From assembly GCA_965140735.1 (NCBI GenBank), contig OZ223306.1, positions 2,108,001 to 2,172,000 of the forward strand: a stretch of 64,000 nucleotides of DNA. Direction: 5' to 3'. Positions 52,705 through 62,595 of the stretch are shown here, piece by piece. Below the pieces are notes generated by a model. The model was not told the origin of the DNA. It saw only the letters and a list, made by a program, of their open reading frames with translations, and searched no databases. Origin of the DNA: Fusibacter_A sp965140735 (GTDB lineage Bacteria; Bacillota; Clostridia; Peptostreptococcales; Acidaminobacteraceae). The stretch's first letter is position 1. Each line of letters starts with the position of its first letter. Made by a program: the position numbers and the translations under genes.

Positions 52705-53385
52705 ATGGAAAGAATTCTTATTGTAGAAGATGAAAAAAAAATAGCTCGAATTGTAGAGTTACAGTTAAAATATGCAGGTTATGAGACCGACTTAGCACAA
52801 GATGGTGCTGAGGCCATTGATAAGTGTTTAAAAAATAGTTATGATCTTATCTTAATGGACTTAATGATGCCAAAAGTGGATGGTTTAACCGCTTGTAAAG
52901 AAATAAAAAGACATGATCCAGCCAATAAAATTATCATGCTCACTGCAAAGGATGATATTCAGGACGTGATCACTGGTTTAGATAGCGGTGCCGACGATTA
53001 TGTAACAAAACCCTTTATTTTTGATGAATTATTAGCACGCATTAGAGCTAATATGCGTAAAACAACTTCTATTGTAGAATCTACTTCTGAAGAGATACTT
53101 CAATTTGAAGACTTATTTATCAACACATCGACTTATGAAGTTTCAAGGGCAGATGATCAAATCGATCTCTCTAAAACAGAGTTTGATCTCTTAAAACATT
53201 TGGTCATCAACAAGGGCATCGTCCTCACACGCGAGCAAATTCTCAACAAAGTTTGGGGCTATGATTATTATGGTAGTCTCAATATTGTAGATGTCTATAT
53301 CAAATATTTAAGAGATAAAGTGGACCGCAATTATGATCGAAAAATAATACAAACAGTAAGGGGTCGTGGATACGTTGTCAAATAA
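52705..53385 (+). CDS. OmpR-family response regulator (ArlR/CssR-like)
   Basis: A 226-residue regulator with receiver acidic pair EDE at about residue 8, phospho-acceptor Asp in LILMDLMMPKVDG near 51, MLTAKDD and TKPF. The winged helix ends in VDVYIKYLRDKVDR...VRGRGYVVK. It overlaps the kinase start by 20 bp. ATGGAGGCTTT precedes the ATG. Confidence 0.94.
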   Translation: MERILIVEDEKKIARIVELQLKYAGYETDLAQDGAEAIDKCLKNSYDLILMDLMMPKVDGLTACKEIKRHDPANKIIMLTAKDDIQDVITGLDSGADDYVTKPFIFDELLARIRANMRKTTSIVESTSEEILQFEDLFINTSTYEVSRADDQIDLSKTEFDLLKHLVINKGIVLTREQILNKVWGYDYYGSLNIVDVYIKYLRDKVDRNYDRKIIQTVRGRGYVVK

Positions 53386-54985
53386 ACAAAATTTCTTTAA
53401 AAGACAATATCATAAGCTCTATGATCCATTTAGAAAGCTTAAATTAACTACGAGAATCACAGTCTTCAATGTGATTCTTTTTGCCATTTTAATCTTGTTT
53501 GTCTTTTTATTTGTAACATTGCTCACAAGACAATTTCTCTTTTACAAAAATAGAGATGAACTCATCTCAAAAAAAGTACAAGTTGAAGATTTTATAAATG
53601 AAGATATTAATCTCCTCTACCAAACACCCGAAAATCAAAGAGTTAACTATCTTTATGAGCGTTTAAAAAAATTATACCTTTTTGAAAATTATAAATTTGT
53701 GGTTTTGGTTTCCGATGATTCTAACCGGACTTCATATCCCTTAAACAAAAACTACTACGATCGCTTTATTACTGGTGAAGAGTACACAGACTTAAGTACC
53801 TTCTCAACTGTTTTAAAAATTGAGACCACTTCAGAGGGTACTTTTTTAAACATGAGGATCTATGACAATCAAGCCAGTGTTGATCAAAGTATTTTGACAT
53901 CTTTTAAAATTCCATTTGATCTAAATCAAAATTCATCCGATGTGTATGTCACCAAAGTTTTAAAAACAGATGTGATGCATACCACCTCTAATATTGTTTT
54001 TTTAGATGGTAAAAAGGTCTATATTACACTCTTCTTAACCTCCACTTTGGATGAAGATTATCTTATGAGTTTAAATTCAGCCTTATTTGTATCTTCCATC
54101 ATTGGCATTCTCTTGCTCTCTATCTTTGGGAGATATTTTACAAGACGCGCTCTCAGACCACTCGTTAACTTATCTTATACCGCACAAAATATCAACAATG
54201 AAAATTTGGACTATCGAATCCCTTCAATTGGCACAAACGATGAGGTGGATACACTCATTAAAAGTCTGAATTATATGCTTCAAAATCTTGAAAAATCTTT
54301 TGACTATCAAAAGCGTTTCGTATCAGATGCTTCACATGAACTGAGGATACCATTGACTATCATTTTAGGATATGTGGATCTCCTAAAAACCATGGGCTAT
54401 GATGAAAAAGAACTTCTTGAAGAATCGATTGACTCCATTGAATCAGAAGCTCAAAACATGAAAAATCTTGTTGAAAAGCTGCTATTACTTGCCAGAGTTG
54501 AAAACAGAACGTTTGAAGTTAAATTTGATCGCATCTCTGTTGAAGAAATCTCAGATAAACTCATTCAAGAATGTCGGCTCATCTATGAGGACTTTACATT
54601 TAATGCTAAACTTGATTATCTTGGTGATCTCATAGTGGATAAAGAACTTATCATACAAGTTTTTAGAGCTCTTGTTGATAACGCAGTTAAGTATACTGAT
54701 CCACCAGGTACTATTACCATCACATCAAGGGAATTGCGCAAATACTATGAAATTGCTATAACAGACACTGGTCGTGGTATCCCGGCAGAAAACATTCCAA
54801 ACCTAACAAATCGCTTTTTCAGAGTAGATGAAGATCGAAATCGGAAAACTGGTGGCGTCGGTCTTGGCCTTGCCATTGTTGAAAGTTTAATGAAAGTCCA
54901 AGGTGGGCGAATTCAAATCGAAAGTCAAGAGAATATTGGAACTAGAATAGCCTTGTTATTCCCTAAAGACCAATTTATGAAATAG
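53366..54985 (+). CDS. Sensor histidine kinase (ArlS-like)
   Basis: A 539-residue kinase. Membrane helices at about residues 31-56 and 238-255 enclose a sensor domain of about 180 residues. HAMP follows (about 256-310), then HisKA with phospho-acceptor His324 in SDASHELRIPLTIILGY, and HATPase with N box ALVDNAVKYT and glycine boxes DTGRGI and GGVGLGLAI. The start is a GTG at 53366 or a TTG nine bases later, inside the regulator gene. Partner of the preceding regulator; the signal is likely envelope stress, an inference from the surrounding glycolipid genes. Confidence 0.92.
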   Translation: MDTLSNKQNFFKRQYHKLYDPFRKLKLTTRITVFNVILFAILILFVFLFVTLLTRQFLFYKNRDELISKKVQVEDFINEDINLLYQTPENQRVNYLYERLKKLYLFENYKFVVLVSDDSNRTSYPLNKNYYDRFITGEEYTDLSTFSTVLKIETTSEGTFLNMRIYDNQASVDQSILTSFKIPFDLNQNSSDVYVTKVLKTDVMHTTSNIVFLDGKKVYITLFLTSTLDEDYLMSLNSALFVSSIIGILLLSIFGRYFTRRALRPLVNLSYTAQNINNENLDYRIPSIGTNDEVDTLIKSLNYMLQNLEKSFDYQKRFVSDASHELRIPLTIILGYVDLLKTMGYDEKELLEESIDSIESEAQNMKNLVEKLLLLARVENRTFEVKFDRISVEEISDKLIQECRLIYEDFTFNAKLDYLGDLIVDKELIIQVFRALVDNAVKYTDPPGTITITSRELRKYYEIAITDTGRGIPAENIPNLTNRFFRVDEDRNRKTGGVGLGLAIVESLMKVQGGRIQIESQENIGTRIALLFPKDQFMK

Positions 54986-55130
54986 CAAGCATGTTCTTTA
55001 TATTTCGGTTCCCGAGTCATTTACAAATATTAATGATTTTCTAACACTGCATTCATAAATTACTAACCTTTAAAGTATATTCTATAACTGTAGAGAAAAT
55101 GATTTATATAGATACCTTTGGAGGTGCGCT

Positions 55131-55244
55131 ATGAAAAATTTAATTAGAAAACACATTAAAATTAACCCGTCTGTGAAACATATTGAAATTGATAAGTCCA
55201 TAATTGAAAGTAAATCCCTTCAATTTGTTAAAACAATTTACTAG
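55131..55244 (+). CDS. Small 37-residue protein, unknown
   Basis: MKNLIRKHIKINPSVKHIEI begins a 37-residue basic, partly amphipathic peptide. TTTGGAGGTGCGCT gives it a very good ribosome binding site, and it is followed after 53 bp by a terminator, so it looks like a real transcription unit. No family is recognised and there is no signal peptide or Cys. It lies 145 bp after the kinase gene. Confidence 0.55.
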   Translation: MKNLIRKHIKINPSVKHIEIDKSIIESKSLQFVKTIY

Positions 55245-55297
55245 GAGTTGCATTTAAGTATTTAAGTCCTAACAAGTGAATAATGAATGACTGATAA

Positions 55298-55345
55298 AAA
55301 GGAGCTGTTACTCATCTAATTTCTTAGATTTGCAATAGCTCCTTT
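55298..55345. terminator. Terminator between the small gene and the flippase-like gene
   Basis: AAAGGAGCT and AGCTCCTTT pair, with more pairing inside (ATCTAA/TTAGAT); bidirectional between convergent genes. Confidence 0.8.
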
Positions 55346-55355
55346 AATATTTCAT

Positions 55356-56414
55356 TTAGACAAGATCTTGTTCTGGTATTTTATGCTTAAATTTATGTTC
55401 CCATACTGAAACGATCAATGTGAATAGACCACAAAAGATCAATCCAAAATAGTAGCTGATAAGTCGCCATAATAACATGGCAATGCCTACAAAGTGCGTT
55501 GTAAACACGGAACCAAGTACCATTGAAAATCCCACTTCAGAAGCACCAACAGTCCCAGGTATAGGTACGAAACTGACACACATATAAAGTATCGCTTGAA
55601 GGGTAATCACTTTTAAAGGACTAATCCCAGAAAGATTAAGTGCCCTATAGATGACATATGTGATTCCAAAAAACAAAGTCACTTGTAATACACTTAAAAA
55701 GAAGAGTGCAAGTGTTTTCTTCGGATCTGATTTCAACTTTTCAATCCCTTGTTGATATTCTTCAATAAAACTAACCCATCTACTTTCAGATTTTTCACGA
55801 CTTTTTATGAGTTTAAAATGAGACAATATTGTATTTATTTTTTTCCCTAAATACTTGATCCAATTCGGCTTAAAAGCCAGAAAGATAATAAGAGAAAGTC
55901 CTACGGTATTTATAAGCAATCCCAATGCCAAAAATCCTGTGATCAAACTCATTTCATTGAATATATACTTGAAATTAAGCATTGAAAGTAACAATGCGTA
56001 AAGTGTAACCGTTACTTGAAATACAAGAAACTTGCCCACTAAAACTGCCGTCCCATTACTGGTAGATACCTTATGCTTTCTGAGTAACAAAAGTTGGATG
56101 GGTTGTCCACCGCTTGCAAAAGGCGTAATATTGCTATAGTATTGACCGATTAAAGTAGTCTTTATAGCGATCCACGGTATATGTTTTCTATTGACCTTAT
56201 CATCCACATGATCAAGTAACAAACCAATCATCAATGACTCAAGACCCCAAAAACCAAACATCAGACCTACGGCCACAAATATATAGCCTATTTTAACGCT
56301 TTGAGCCACTTCAATCATCTGATTAAGACTGATTTGTCTCTTTAGTATCAGAACCGTAACACCTATCAATATAAACATGATGGTGAAATTAATCCATTTT
56401 TGTTGTTTTGTCAT
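55356..56414 (-). CDS. Flippase-like membrane protein (UPF0104/AglD2 family)
   Basis: A 352-residue protein with eight or more membrane helices of the lysylphosphatidylglycerol synthase N-terminal type. Recognisable stretches are YYSNITPFASGGQPIQLLLL near residue 95 and SFVPIPGTVGASEVGFSMVL near 285. It lacks the soluble synthase domain, so it is more likely a lipid or glycolipid flippase. It follows glycosyltransferase copy 3 by 12 bp, so the two are coexpressed: the enzyme makes a glycolipid and this protein may move it. AGAAGGTGAAATC precedes the ATG. Confidence 0.87.
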   Translation of the reverse strand: MTKQQKWINFTIMFILIGVTVLILKRQISLNQMIEVAQSVKIGYIFVAVGLMFGFWGLESLMIGLLLDHVDDKVNRKHIPWIAIKTTLIGQYYSNITPFASGGQPIQLLLLRKHKVSTSNGTAVLVGKFLVFQVTVTLYALLLSMLNFKYIFNEMSLITGFLALGLLINTVGLSLIIFLAFKPNWIKYLGKKINTILSHFKLIKSREKSESRWVSFIEEYQQGIEKLKSDPKKTLALFFLSVLQVTLFFGITYVIYRALNLSGISPLKVITLQAILYMCVSFVPIPGTVGASEVGFSMVLGSVFTTHFVGIAMLLWRLISYYFGLIFCGLFTLIVSVWEHKFKHKIPEQDLV

Positions 56415-56426
56415 GATTTCACCTTC

Positions 56427-57503
56427 TTATCTGACTGCTCTTAGGATTGCCTCATCTTTAAATTCTTTTTTGAGTTCATACATATTGGATTTAAGTTGAA
56501 AAAGCTTCACATCATCATTGATGATCTTTGCAATTTCGTCCACAAAGTGTGTTTTGTGATCTAATATGATCCCAATTTCACGATTCTTAACAAATTCTAT
56601 ATTAGCATTTTCTTGCCCTACTGTAGTTTGCTGAATAAGGAGTGGAATTTCTTTGTTAATTGCTTCAAAAAGTGTCACACCACCCGGTTTTGTGTAAATA
56701 AGATCAGACGACTCCATAAGCTCTGCAATATTAGAAACAAATCCAAGGACCTCTATGTTCTTATAAGTTTTAGTGGATAAAGCTTCTGCAAGCTCATAAT
56801 CTGTTCCAGTCACAATAATAAATTTTGTATTCTCAACACTTTCTAACTGTGATAAGAGAGCTTCATCAAATTTTATTTTTCCCATTGCACTGGACATTAA
56901 GAGCACCTGCTTCATTTGTGTGTGCGATGTACTACTCTTTTCAACCTTGAAATCTGCCCCAACTGGAATCCCTGTAACGAAAATAGAATCTTTATCAATG
57001 CCTTTTAGTCTCAATAAATCTTTGACCTCTATGGAAGGTACAAAATACTGATCTGTGCCTTCATGCACCCATTCCCAACTGTCTACAACATCTGTAATAA
57101 CAGTCATCAAAGGCACATTACTATTACTTTTTGATTTGTATCTTGACATAAAACCTGAAGTCATTGGAAATGTGCTGATGACAATAGAAGGTTTTTCTCT
57201 ATCCATATAGGCTTTAAACCGTCTATTATATCTCGCATAAAGCAATTCATCTATGAGATTTTTTCGGCTGTCTTTTTTATAATTATAAAAGAAATTATAG
57301 AGGGTTTCAAATTCTCTTGTGAGATAATTATAGATGCCTTGTGCTATTTTTTTATATGAAGGTTTGATGATATCAAAAATATCAACAATATCAATTGTAT
57401 AATCAAAATATACACGTTCAATTTCTGCCTTTAAGGCTTTTGAAACTGAGTGATGTCCCATGCCAAAAGTTGCGGTAAGAATCACTATCTTTTTCTCATT
57501 CAT
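56427..57503 (-). CDS. Processive diacylglycerol-type glycosyltransferase (GT28), copy 3
   Basis: A 358-residue third paralog, more divergent. The N-terminal loop is ILTATFGMGHHSVSKAL, with His pair conserved, and the donor site is KPGGVTLFEAINKEIPLLIQ. It is translationally close to the flippase-like gene. A GGAGG site precedes the ATG. The differing glycine loop suggests a different donor or acceptor from copies 1 and 2. Confidence 0.87.
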   Translation of the reverse strand: MNEKKIVILTATFGMGHHSVSKALKAEIERVYFDYTIDIVDIFDIIKPSYKKIAQGIYNYLTREFETLYNFFYNYKKDSRKNLIDELLYARYNRRFKAYMDREKPSIVISTFPMTSGFMSRYKSKSNSNVPLMTVITDVVDSWEWVHEGTDQYFVPSIEVKDLLRLKGIDKDSIFVTGIPVGADFKVEKSSTSHTQMKQVLLMSSAMGKIKFDEALLSQLESVENTKFIIVTGTDYELAEALSTKTYKNIEVLGFVSNIAELMESSDLIYTKPGGVTLFEAINKEIPLLIQQTTVGQENANIEFVKNREIGIILDHKTHFVDEIAKIINDDVKLFQLKSNMYELKKEFKDEAILRAVR

Positions 57504-57568
57504 TTGAGCCTCCTAATTTGCTCTTATATCTTAAATTTTAATCTATATACGTATTCTATTCAAAAAAA

Positions 57569-57596
57569 ATGAAGTTATGTTTTACTATAACTTCAT
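57569..57596 (-). terminator. Terminator after helD
   Basis: ATGAAGTTAT and ATAACTTCAT pair around eight bases; T7 follows on the minus strand. Confidence 0.85.
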
Positions 57597-57659
57597 CATA
57601 TCGAATGAATATTAGAACAACGTCAACTCTCCATTAGAATTTAATTAAAATTTCAGCTT

Positions 57660-59930
57660 TTATAATCTTTCATATAGCTGGGCATCAATCCTTGAAATCA
57701 GTTCTGTAGGCTCATTTACATGATAGACAAATAATTCATGAAGTGCTCTTGTAACCGCCACATATAAGAGTTTTATGTGAAGTGGATCATTTTCATATTG
57801 ATCCTTATGAGAATCCAATATAATCACAGCGTCAAATTCAAGCCCTTTAGACAACTGAGGTGTAAGAACTGTGATACCACCTTTATAGTGTTCTTCATGA
57901 CCCGTGAGCAATTGAACATCATCTGTCATTAAATCGCTTAGCTTTTCATAAACTGCCATACCCCCGACCTCTGTCTTACACATAATTGCAATAGATTTAT
58001 ACCCTGTATGTTTTAACGCCTTAATGCGTTCACTTACATCTGTAATCATGACATCCTCATCGGCACAGGACACTAGACAAGGTTTACGACCTTCTCTTAA
58101 TGCCGGTTTTGCTAAGACTATCTTATCATCATTTAATGAGGCAATCACTGCATTTCCAAAATCTATGATTTCTTTTGTGGACCGGTAACATATACTTATG
58201 GTCTTGTAAGTTGTCACCTTAGGTTTAAATACTTGATGGGTCAACTCATCCCAATTGGAAATGCCTCTATAAGCGTTAATCCCCTGTGCGACATCTCCAA
58301 CCACTGTAAAGGAATTGTTTAAACTGGTCATGGTGAGCACATGCATTTGAAGTGGATTAAAGTCTTGTGCTTCATCTACAATAATATGTGCATATTTTTT
58401 AAGAAGTTCAGACCCTTCTACTGCAAATTTCAGGTAGAGTAAAGCAGGAATATCTTCGTATTCGATTTTCATTTTAACAACTTCTTTTGTGTATTGAATA
58501 ACCGTGTTTATCTCTTCATCAGAGAGTTCATCCCTTGAATGTTTTTTTAAAAGTGACACATCACTTAAGAGATTTAAAAGGAGTTTTTCTATATTTAAAT
58601 TTTCCCATTTTGCAAGATATGCCTTGGGAATTACTTTAATACTTTCGTTAAGTGTATTGCCATATTTTATTTTTTGATCGGCAATACTTGAAATCATTTT
58701 TTGACGCTTTTGCTCATCTAAATCCGTATTTTCTTTGAGCTTTAAAATCTTACTGTCTAGGTGACTTATAATCCTACTTTCTAGTTTTAAAATTCGATCT
58801 TCAATGGTATCCTTAATATATCTGTATAACTTTTCTTTTCGCTTCGCTAAAGTCATATAGGCATATTGCTTGCTAAAGAGTGCTTCAAGTTCATCATAAG
58901 TGTAAAGTGTCTTTCCAAGGATTTCAATTGACTCTTTAGGTAAGGCCTCTTCTAAAAGTTGAGTCACATACTGATCCATGATGCGTTTCAATTTCATAGA
59001 CCCTTTAAAAGATGAAATATATTCAAGCTTTTGCCTTATTTCATCTTCGCGATCTAGGCTAATCAGATTTTTGAGCTTATTAATTTCAGTAGTTGTGGCC
59101 AGAGTCCTTCCAAAGGCTTTTTCAAATAACATTTCAAAGGTAACTTGCTCAATATCATGAACACCAAGATCAGGTAAAACATCGCTTATATAGTCTAGAA
59201 AAAGTCTATTTGGGACAATCATTAAAATTTTATCAGCCTGAAATATATCTTGGTAGGTATACATCAAATACGCTATTCGGTGTAGTACGATTGTGGTCTT
59301 CCCACTACCAGCAACCCCTTGAATAATTAAAACCCCATCTTTGGATGCTCTGATGATCTGGTTTTGCTCATCTTGGATGGTCGTTACAATATCGCCAAGT
59401 CGATTGTCTTTCTTCTCCCATAACGCTTTTTGTAAAAACTCGTCCATGGGCGTGAGACCTTTATCAAATATATTAACAAGTTCCCCATCCGTAATTTCAT
59501 ATTGCCTTTTTAAATCCAAATCTCCTATTATCGTCCCATCAGGTGAACTGTACATGACCTCACCAATCTCACCACTATAGTAAATTCCAGCCAACGGTGC
59601 GCGCCAGTCCAAGACAATGAGTTCCTTGGTTTTGGGATTATCTACGCTTGTTTTACCAATGAGATAACTCTCCTTGTTCTTGCCGAGTTCACAAAAATCC
59701 ACCCTGCCGAAATACGGTTTTTTCGCCAATGTCTCTAAGATATTCAAGCGATTGCGCTCTATCTTACGTAGTTGCTCAAGTACATTAGGGTCTGTGATAA
59801 CCTCTTTAGACAATCTGCCGTAATCTTGAGACTTAATAATTAATTCTTCATGCTCTTTCGAGATCATGTCTTGAATCATTGCCAGTTTCTCTTGTTCATG
59901 TTCATAATCAGGATGTTCCTTTGCGTTCAT
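57660..59930 (-). CDS. helD: HelD, RNA polymerase-recycling SF1 helicase-like ATPase
   Basis: About 756 residues. The N-terminal coiled-coil arm (about residues 1-80, Glu/Lys-rich) is the part that enters the RNA polymerase secondary channel. Walker A is QGVAGSGKTTIVLHRIAYL, Walker B lies in IIVDEAQDFNPLQ, and motif III-IV patterns (VVGDVAQGI, SICYRST) follow; a long insert separates the two RecA halves. HelD frees stalled RNA polymerase from DNA. The start is the ATG at 59930 after AAAGGAGGTATCACT; an in-frame codon at 59963 lies before that site. Confidence 0.92.
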   Translation of the reverse strand: MNAKEHPDYEHEQEKLAMIQDMISKEHEELIIKSQDYGRLSKEVITDPNVLEQLRKIERNRLNILETLAKKPYFGRVDFCELGKNKESYLIGKTSVDNPKTKELIVLDWRAPLAGIYYSGEIGEVMYSSPDGTIIGDLDLKRQYEITDGELVNIFDKGLTPMDEFLQKALWEKKDNRLGDIVTTIQDEQNQIIRASKDGVLIIQGVAGSGKTTIVLHRIAYLMYTYQDIFQADKILMIVPNRLFLDYISDVLPDLGVHDIEQVTFEMLFEKAFGRTLATTTEINKLKNLISLDREDEIRQKLEYISSFKGSMKLKRIMDQYVTQLLEEALPKESIEILGKTLYTYDELEALFSKQYAYMTLAKRKEKLYRYIKDTIEDRILKLESRIISHLDSKILKLKENTDLDEQKRQKMISSIADQKIKYGNTLNESIKVIPKAYLAKWENLNIEKLLLNLLSDVSLLKKHSRDELSDEEINTVIQYTKEVVKMKIEYEDIPALLYLKFAVEGSELLKKYAHIIVDEAQDFNPLQMHVLTMTSLNNSFTVVGDVAQGINAYRGISNWDELTHQVFKPKVTTYKTISICYRSTKEIIDFGNAVIASLNDDKIVLAKPALREGRKPCLVSCADEDVMITDVSERIKALKHTGYKSIAIMCKTEVGGMAVYEKLSDLMTDDVQLLTGHEEHYKGGITVLTPQLSKGLEFDAVIILDSHKDQYENDPLHIKLLYVAVTRALHELFVYHVNEPTELISRIDAQLYERL

Positions 59931-60097
59931 AGTGATACCTCCTTTTGATTCCATGTGATGCATGCCCTATTCAATTGTATGTTTCCTCGTCTTTTTTTAA
60001 CCAGGAATTATATCATATCTCTTCAACTTTAAAGAATCAACTTTTTCGATTATTTGTAATATTAAATTAAAAAAACAGACACAAAGACATAAAAAAA

Positions 60098-60120
60098 GAG
60101 CCCCTTTAAAAAGGAGCCCT
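60098..60120 (-). terminator. Terminator after the aminotransferase gene
   Basis: On the minus strand AGGGCTCCTTT pairs with AAAGGGGCTCT (two G-U pairs) and runs into T6. Confidence 0.75.
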
Positions 60121-60132
60121 TACTTTTAAGGC

Positions 60133-61320
60133 TTACTTATTTTTATACGATTCTGCAAATTTCGTGAATGCTGGTAAAGAGCGTTCTATCATATCCATAT
60201 CCACGCAATAAGAAATTCTAAAATAACCTGGATAGCCAAAACCACTTCCTGGTACTAAAAGTAAATTGTACTTTTTAGCTTCCATTACGAATTCTACATC
60301 ATCTTCAATCATGGCTTTTGGGAATAGATAAAATGCACCATCTGGTTTTACCATTTCAAATCCGATACTTTTTAGATGATTGTAAAGCACATCTCTACGC
60401 TTCTCATACTCTTTAATATCAACAGAATCATCAAGTGAATCCGCGATAACTTTTTGCCATAATGCAGGTGCATTTACAAATCCTAACGTTCTGTTGGCAA
60501 ATGAGAAGCCACTCATAAGCATCTTAGTATCTTCTATTTTACTGTTCATTGCAATATAGCCGATACGCTCTCCTGCAAGTCCAAGTGATTTTGAATAAGA
60601 GTTTACAATTAAAGAATTTTTAAATATGTTATGCACGTTAGGTGCTTTTCTATCATTATATATAATTGCTTTATATGGTTCGTCAGAGATCACAAAAATC
60701 TCATGTCCAATTTCAGCTTCTTTTCTATCTATAATTTCAGCCAAAGCTTTAAGGCTTTCTTCCGAATAAATTACCCCAGTTGGATTATTAGGTGTATTAA
60801 TGATGATCGCTCTTGTTTTATGCGTGATCTTTGCTTCTAACGCTTTAAGATCTGGTTCAAAAGTCTTCGGATCAGCGTTTACTTCCACAGGAACACCATT
60901 GTGGTTTTTAATATAAAAAATGTATTCTGCAAAATAAGGTGCAATAATGATGACTTCTTGACCTGGGTCCAATATGGTTCTCATGACAACATTCATACCA
61001 CCTGCTGCACCAACTGTCATCATCACATGTTCATGTGAAATGGGCTTTACAATATCTTTATTAACATCATCTGCAACCTTTTGTCTAACATCAGGAAATC
61101 CTGCATTATCCATGTACTTATGTGTACCAAGTTCATCCGAATTAACAATTTCTCTCAGTTTGGCAACAACCTTTTTAGGGGGTTCAAAATATGGGTTGCC
61201 AATACTATAGTCATACACGTTATCTTCACCATGAACTGCTTTGAGTTCAGCACCTTCTACGAACATACGTCTAATCCATGATGATTTTTTTAAATTCTCT
61301 TCTACTTCTCTTGAAATCAT
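60133..61320 (-). CDS. PLP-dependent aminotransferase (class I, aspartate type)
   Basis: A 395-residue class I aminotransferase. The N-terminal Arg-binding and YSIGNP segments, NTPNNPTG, the PLP-binding ISDEPYK and the Schiff-base lysine in VNSYSKSLGLAGERIGY are all intact. The C-terminal FRISYC holds the substrate-carboxylate Arg. Many clostridial members act on aspartate or aromatic amino acids; specificity is open. The start is the ATG at 61320 after AAAGGAGGCAAC. Confidence 0.92.
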   Translation of the reverse strand: MISREVEENLKKSSWIRRMFVEGAELKAVHGEDNVYDYSIGNPYFEPPKKVVAKLREIVNSDELGTHKYMDNAGFPDVRQKVADDVNKDIVKPISHEHVMMTVGAAGGMNVVMRTILDPGQEVIIIAPYFAEYIFYIKNHNGVPVEVNADPKTFEPDLKALEAKITHKTRAIIINTPNNPTGVIYSEESLKALAEIIDRKEAEIGHEIFVISDEPYKAIIYNDRKAPNVHNIFKNSLIVNSYSKSLGLAGERIGYIAMNSKIEDTKMLMSGFSFANRTLGFVNAPALWQKVIADSLDDSVDIKEYEKRRDVLYNHLKSIGFEMVKPDGAFYLFPKAMIEDDVEFVMEAKKYNLLLVPGSGFGYPGYFRISYCVDMDMIERSLPAFTKFAESYKNK

Positions 61321-61505
61321 TGTTGCCTCCTTTATTAAAATGTATTTTAACATAAATAAACGATTCATATAATTGAATAAATTATCACGATTCTCTATAT
61401 ATGATTATATCAGAACGAATTATTTTTGCAATTTTTTTGTAAAGATTAAAATTTTTTTGTAACTCTAAAAATTTTTAAGTCCACTTGTTTTTTTGTAAAA
61501 AATAA

Positions 61506-61542
61506 AGCCTCTGTTACAGATAAAAAGATTCTGACAAAGGCT
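61506..61542 (-). terminator. Terminator after the 77-residue protein gene
   Basis: AGCCTCTGT and ACAAAGGCT pair (one mismatch), extended by CAGA/TCTG inside; T6 follows on the minus strand. Confidence 0.8.
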
Positions 61543-61571
61543 CACAAACAATCATATTAAATTATAGCTCA

Positions 61572-61805
61572 TTATAACTGAGCAATTCTCTTCTGTTCAA
61601 GAATCCAATGATCCACAATTTCTGATTTATTTAAATCAAATATGCCTATTTTAGCATAATCCGTGTACAAACTAATCACCTGTCCACCATTTGCCTGAAG
61701 GCGTGTTAAGTTGACACGTTCATATATCGACATACGATCATTTTCCAAAGATTTAACACCATCCATTGATAAGGTTACCAGATCACCTTTCTTAATATTA
61801 TTCAT
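61572..61805 (-). CDS. Small conserved-type protein, unknown
   Basis: A 77-residue soluble protein starting MNNIKKGDLVTLSMDGVKS, with a beta-rich first half (GQVISLYTDYAKIGIFD) like a small SH3-type barrel. GTAGGAGGGGTTGTA precedes the ATG and a good terminator follows, so it is a separate unit. No function can be given. Confidence 0.75.
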   Translation of the reverse strand: MNNIKKGDLVTLSMDGVKSLENDRMSIYERVNLTRLQANGGQVISLYTDYAKIGIFDLNKSEIVDHWILEQKRIAQL

Positions 61806-61953
61806 TACAACCCCTCCTACAGTCCATCGATTCTTATTATTTTAAAGTTTATTTCAAAAAAACTTTATTTAATTAATTTGATATTTTATTCATTATATCA
61901 GACTTTGAAGAAAAGGGAAGTACTTTTACTAATTTTTTTTTTATGAAATCAAT

Positions 61954-62595
61954 TTATTTTACAGAATTTACGATTAAGCCAATTTCACTGGGATGATTTA
62001 CAATATAATCGGGTTCAAGGGTTTTCAATTTTGATAAACTCAATATAGTCCAAGAGACTAGACAAGTTGCAACACCAGCGTTTTTACCGGCTTCTATATC
62101 ATGTGCACTATCGCCTACCATCAATGTCTCTGATTCGCGAACACTGTAGTAATCACAAATTCTATGAATCCCTTCTGGATCTGGTTTTGCGTTTAGAACA
62201 TCTTGCGCACTGAGATAATATTCAAAATATTCATCAATCTGATATTGTTTTAGACCTTTCTCAAGTCCATTTCGCCCCTTATTCGTCAAAATACCACATT
62301 TAATCCCTTTGCTCTTAAGTGCCTCCAGTAAATCATGAACGCCATCAAAGATTTCGGTGCGTGATTCTTGATTTGCTCTATAATACTGCCTATAGAACTC
62401 AGTCATGGCCTCATAGTGACTGTCAGATAAATCTCGCATTTGCTGCCCAAGAGGTTTCCCCAATATCAGTTCATATTCTTCATTACTGATCTCGCAGTGC
62501 CTATACTTTTTTGAAGCTTCATTCAAACTTTCTTTAATGATATCGTTAGTATCCATTATGGTGCCGTCAAAATCAAAAATAACTAATTTATACAT
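61954..62595 (-). CDS. HAD-family phosphatase (phosphoglycolate phosphatase/PpaX-like)
   Basis: About 213 residues. Motif I is IFDFDGTIMDTND, motif II is CGILTNKGRNGLEKG, and motif III/IV is MVGDSAHDIEAGKNAG. The helical cap between motifs I and II is of the C1 type, as in Gph and PpaX. The start is the ATG at 62595; an in-frame TTG 15 bp upstream also occurs. An AAAGGAGG site lies farther up, separated from the ATG by a 6-bp hairpin (62609-62624), which could bring the two closer. Confidence 0.9.
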   Translation of the reverse strand: MYKLVIFDFDGTIMDTNDIIKESLNEASKKYRHCEISNEEYELILGKPLGQQMRDLSDSHYEAMTEFYRQYYRANQESRTEIFDGVHDLLEALKSKGIKCGILTNKGRNGLEKGLKQYQIDEYFEYYLSAQDVLNAKPDPEGIHRICDYYSVRESETLMVGDSAHDIEAGKNAGVATCLVSWTILSLSKLKTLEPDYIVNHPSEIGLIVNSVK

